This document shows positions 5,625 to 5,772 of a DNA stretch of 5,772 nucleotides, in pieces. Both the position numbers and the translations under genes were made by a program. Within the stretch, counting starts at the first letter, position 1, and the number at the start of each line of letters is the position of its first letter. A model generated the notes under the pieces. That model made no database searches. It was not told the DNA's origin and worked only from the letters and a program-made list of their open reading frames with translations. This DNA comes from an uncultured Dorea sp. (GTDB lineage Bacteria; Bacillota; Clostridia; Lachnospirales; Lachnospiraceae), in assembly GCA_910579335.1 (NCBI GenBank), contig CAJTUQ010000090.1, positions 1 through 5,772 of the forward strand, written 5' to 3'.

Positions 5625-5772
5625 TTAATATAATTTCGCCCCGATCTCTCTTGGGCGGAACCCGTCATTTTCCAATGCTTTAAGTATCTCGTTTTTATGC
5701 TCTGTTCCAAATGCCTCCATCGTTATCCGAAGCTCTACGGCGGCATTGCGGTTCGTGCTTACAAACTGGTTG
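5625..5772 (-). CDS. C-terminal fragment of an ACT-like domain protein, probably threonine ammonia-lyase
   Basis: The minus strand is open from 5771 to a TAA at 5625-5627, giving the last 48 residues of a protein whose main body lies beyond the window. The fragment contains a strand VELRITMEAFG (12-22), a helix EHKNEILKALENDGF (24-38), then a closing strand PREIGAKLY (40-48). This strand-helix-strand order, with the LRI-x-ME...EH-x-x-EI-x-x-AL-x-x-x-GF pattern, resembles the end of the ACT regulatory domain of clostridial threonine ammonia-lyase (ilvA/tdcB type), which makes 2-oxobutyrate from threonine. The domain type is reasonably supported and the enzyme name is tentative; other ACT proteins are possible. 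It ends 27 bp before icd (counting to the ATG at 5597) with no terminator between them, so the two are probably co-transcribed. Confidence 0.5.
   Translation of the reverse strand, partial: NQFVSTNRNAAVELRITMEAFGTEHKNEILKALENDGFRPREIGAKLY

Noticed and set aside
1..5772. Defence, toxin-antitoxin, prophage or mobile-element content
   Set aside because: No transposase, integrase, nuclease, toxin-like small gene or terminal repeats are visible; every sizeable region is explained by ordinary chromosomal genes.

Overview
The window reads as a piece of a Bacillota (Clostridia, most likely Lachnospiraceae-type) chromosome. The evidence is AGGAGG-type ribosome binding sites, tightly packed genes, moderate GC, a clostridial-style eukaryote-like NADP isocitrate dehydrogenase, and a flavodoxin-fold protein with a CX2CX2CX7C motif. 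This is an impression from protein resemblance, not a computed classification. There are no RNA genes, CRISPR arrays, insertion sequences or phage genes. Nearly every base is coding, and the longest non-coding gap is 44 bp.

Layout. Positions 1-2495 on the + strand hold an ABC-F ATPase, cut off at its N-terminus by the window edge, followed with zero spacing by a CPBP-family membrane protease-like protein. Positions 2502-5772 on the - strand hold what looks like one polycistronic unit. In transcription order it contains the tail of an ACT-like domain protein (probably threonine ammonia-lyase), icd, a flavodoxin-family protein with a long acidic tail, and a serine-dependent glutaminase. The two units converge with only 6 bp between their stop codons and no recognisable terminator.

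The most notable observation is that icd is broken near its 3' end. The open reading frame stops after 361 codons. The missing C-terminus (MTKDLAL... to a TAG at 4423-4425) is still present immediately downstream in another frame, starting at an ATGA overlap. Comparing the spacing with the IDH family, as I remember it, implies a net loss of about 25 nt, which removes roughly eight codons and shifts the frame. The flanking bases suggest the deletion collapsed a short GAAG direct repeat. All catalytic residues lie upstream of the break, but the conserved C-terminal segment is lost from the main product.

How the genes may work together: IDH makes 2-oxoglutarate and glutaminase makes glutamate, so the minus-strand unit centres on the 2-oxoglutarate/glutamate node. 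If icd is inactive, the strain may depend on glutamine or glutamate uptake, with glutaminase supplying glutamate. That link is inference. I found no convincing undescribed defence or mobile system. Secondary points are the flavodoxin's acidic tail, an AGAAT pentamer repeat between the flavodoxin and glutaminase genes, a near-perfect 20-bp inverted repeat in the CPBP gene, and an altered signature motif in the ABC-F protein.
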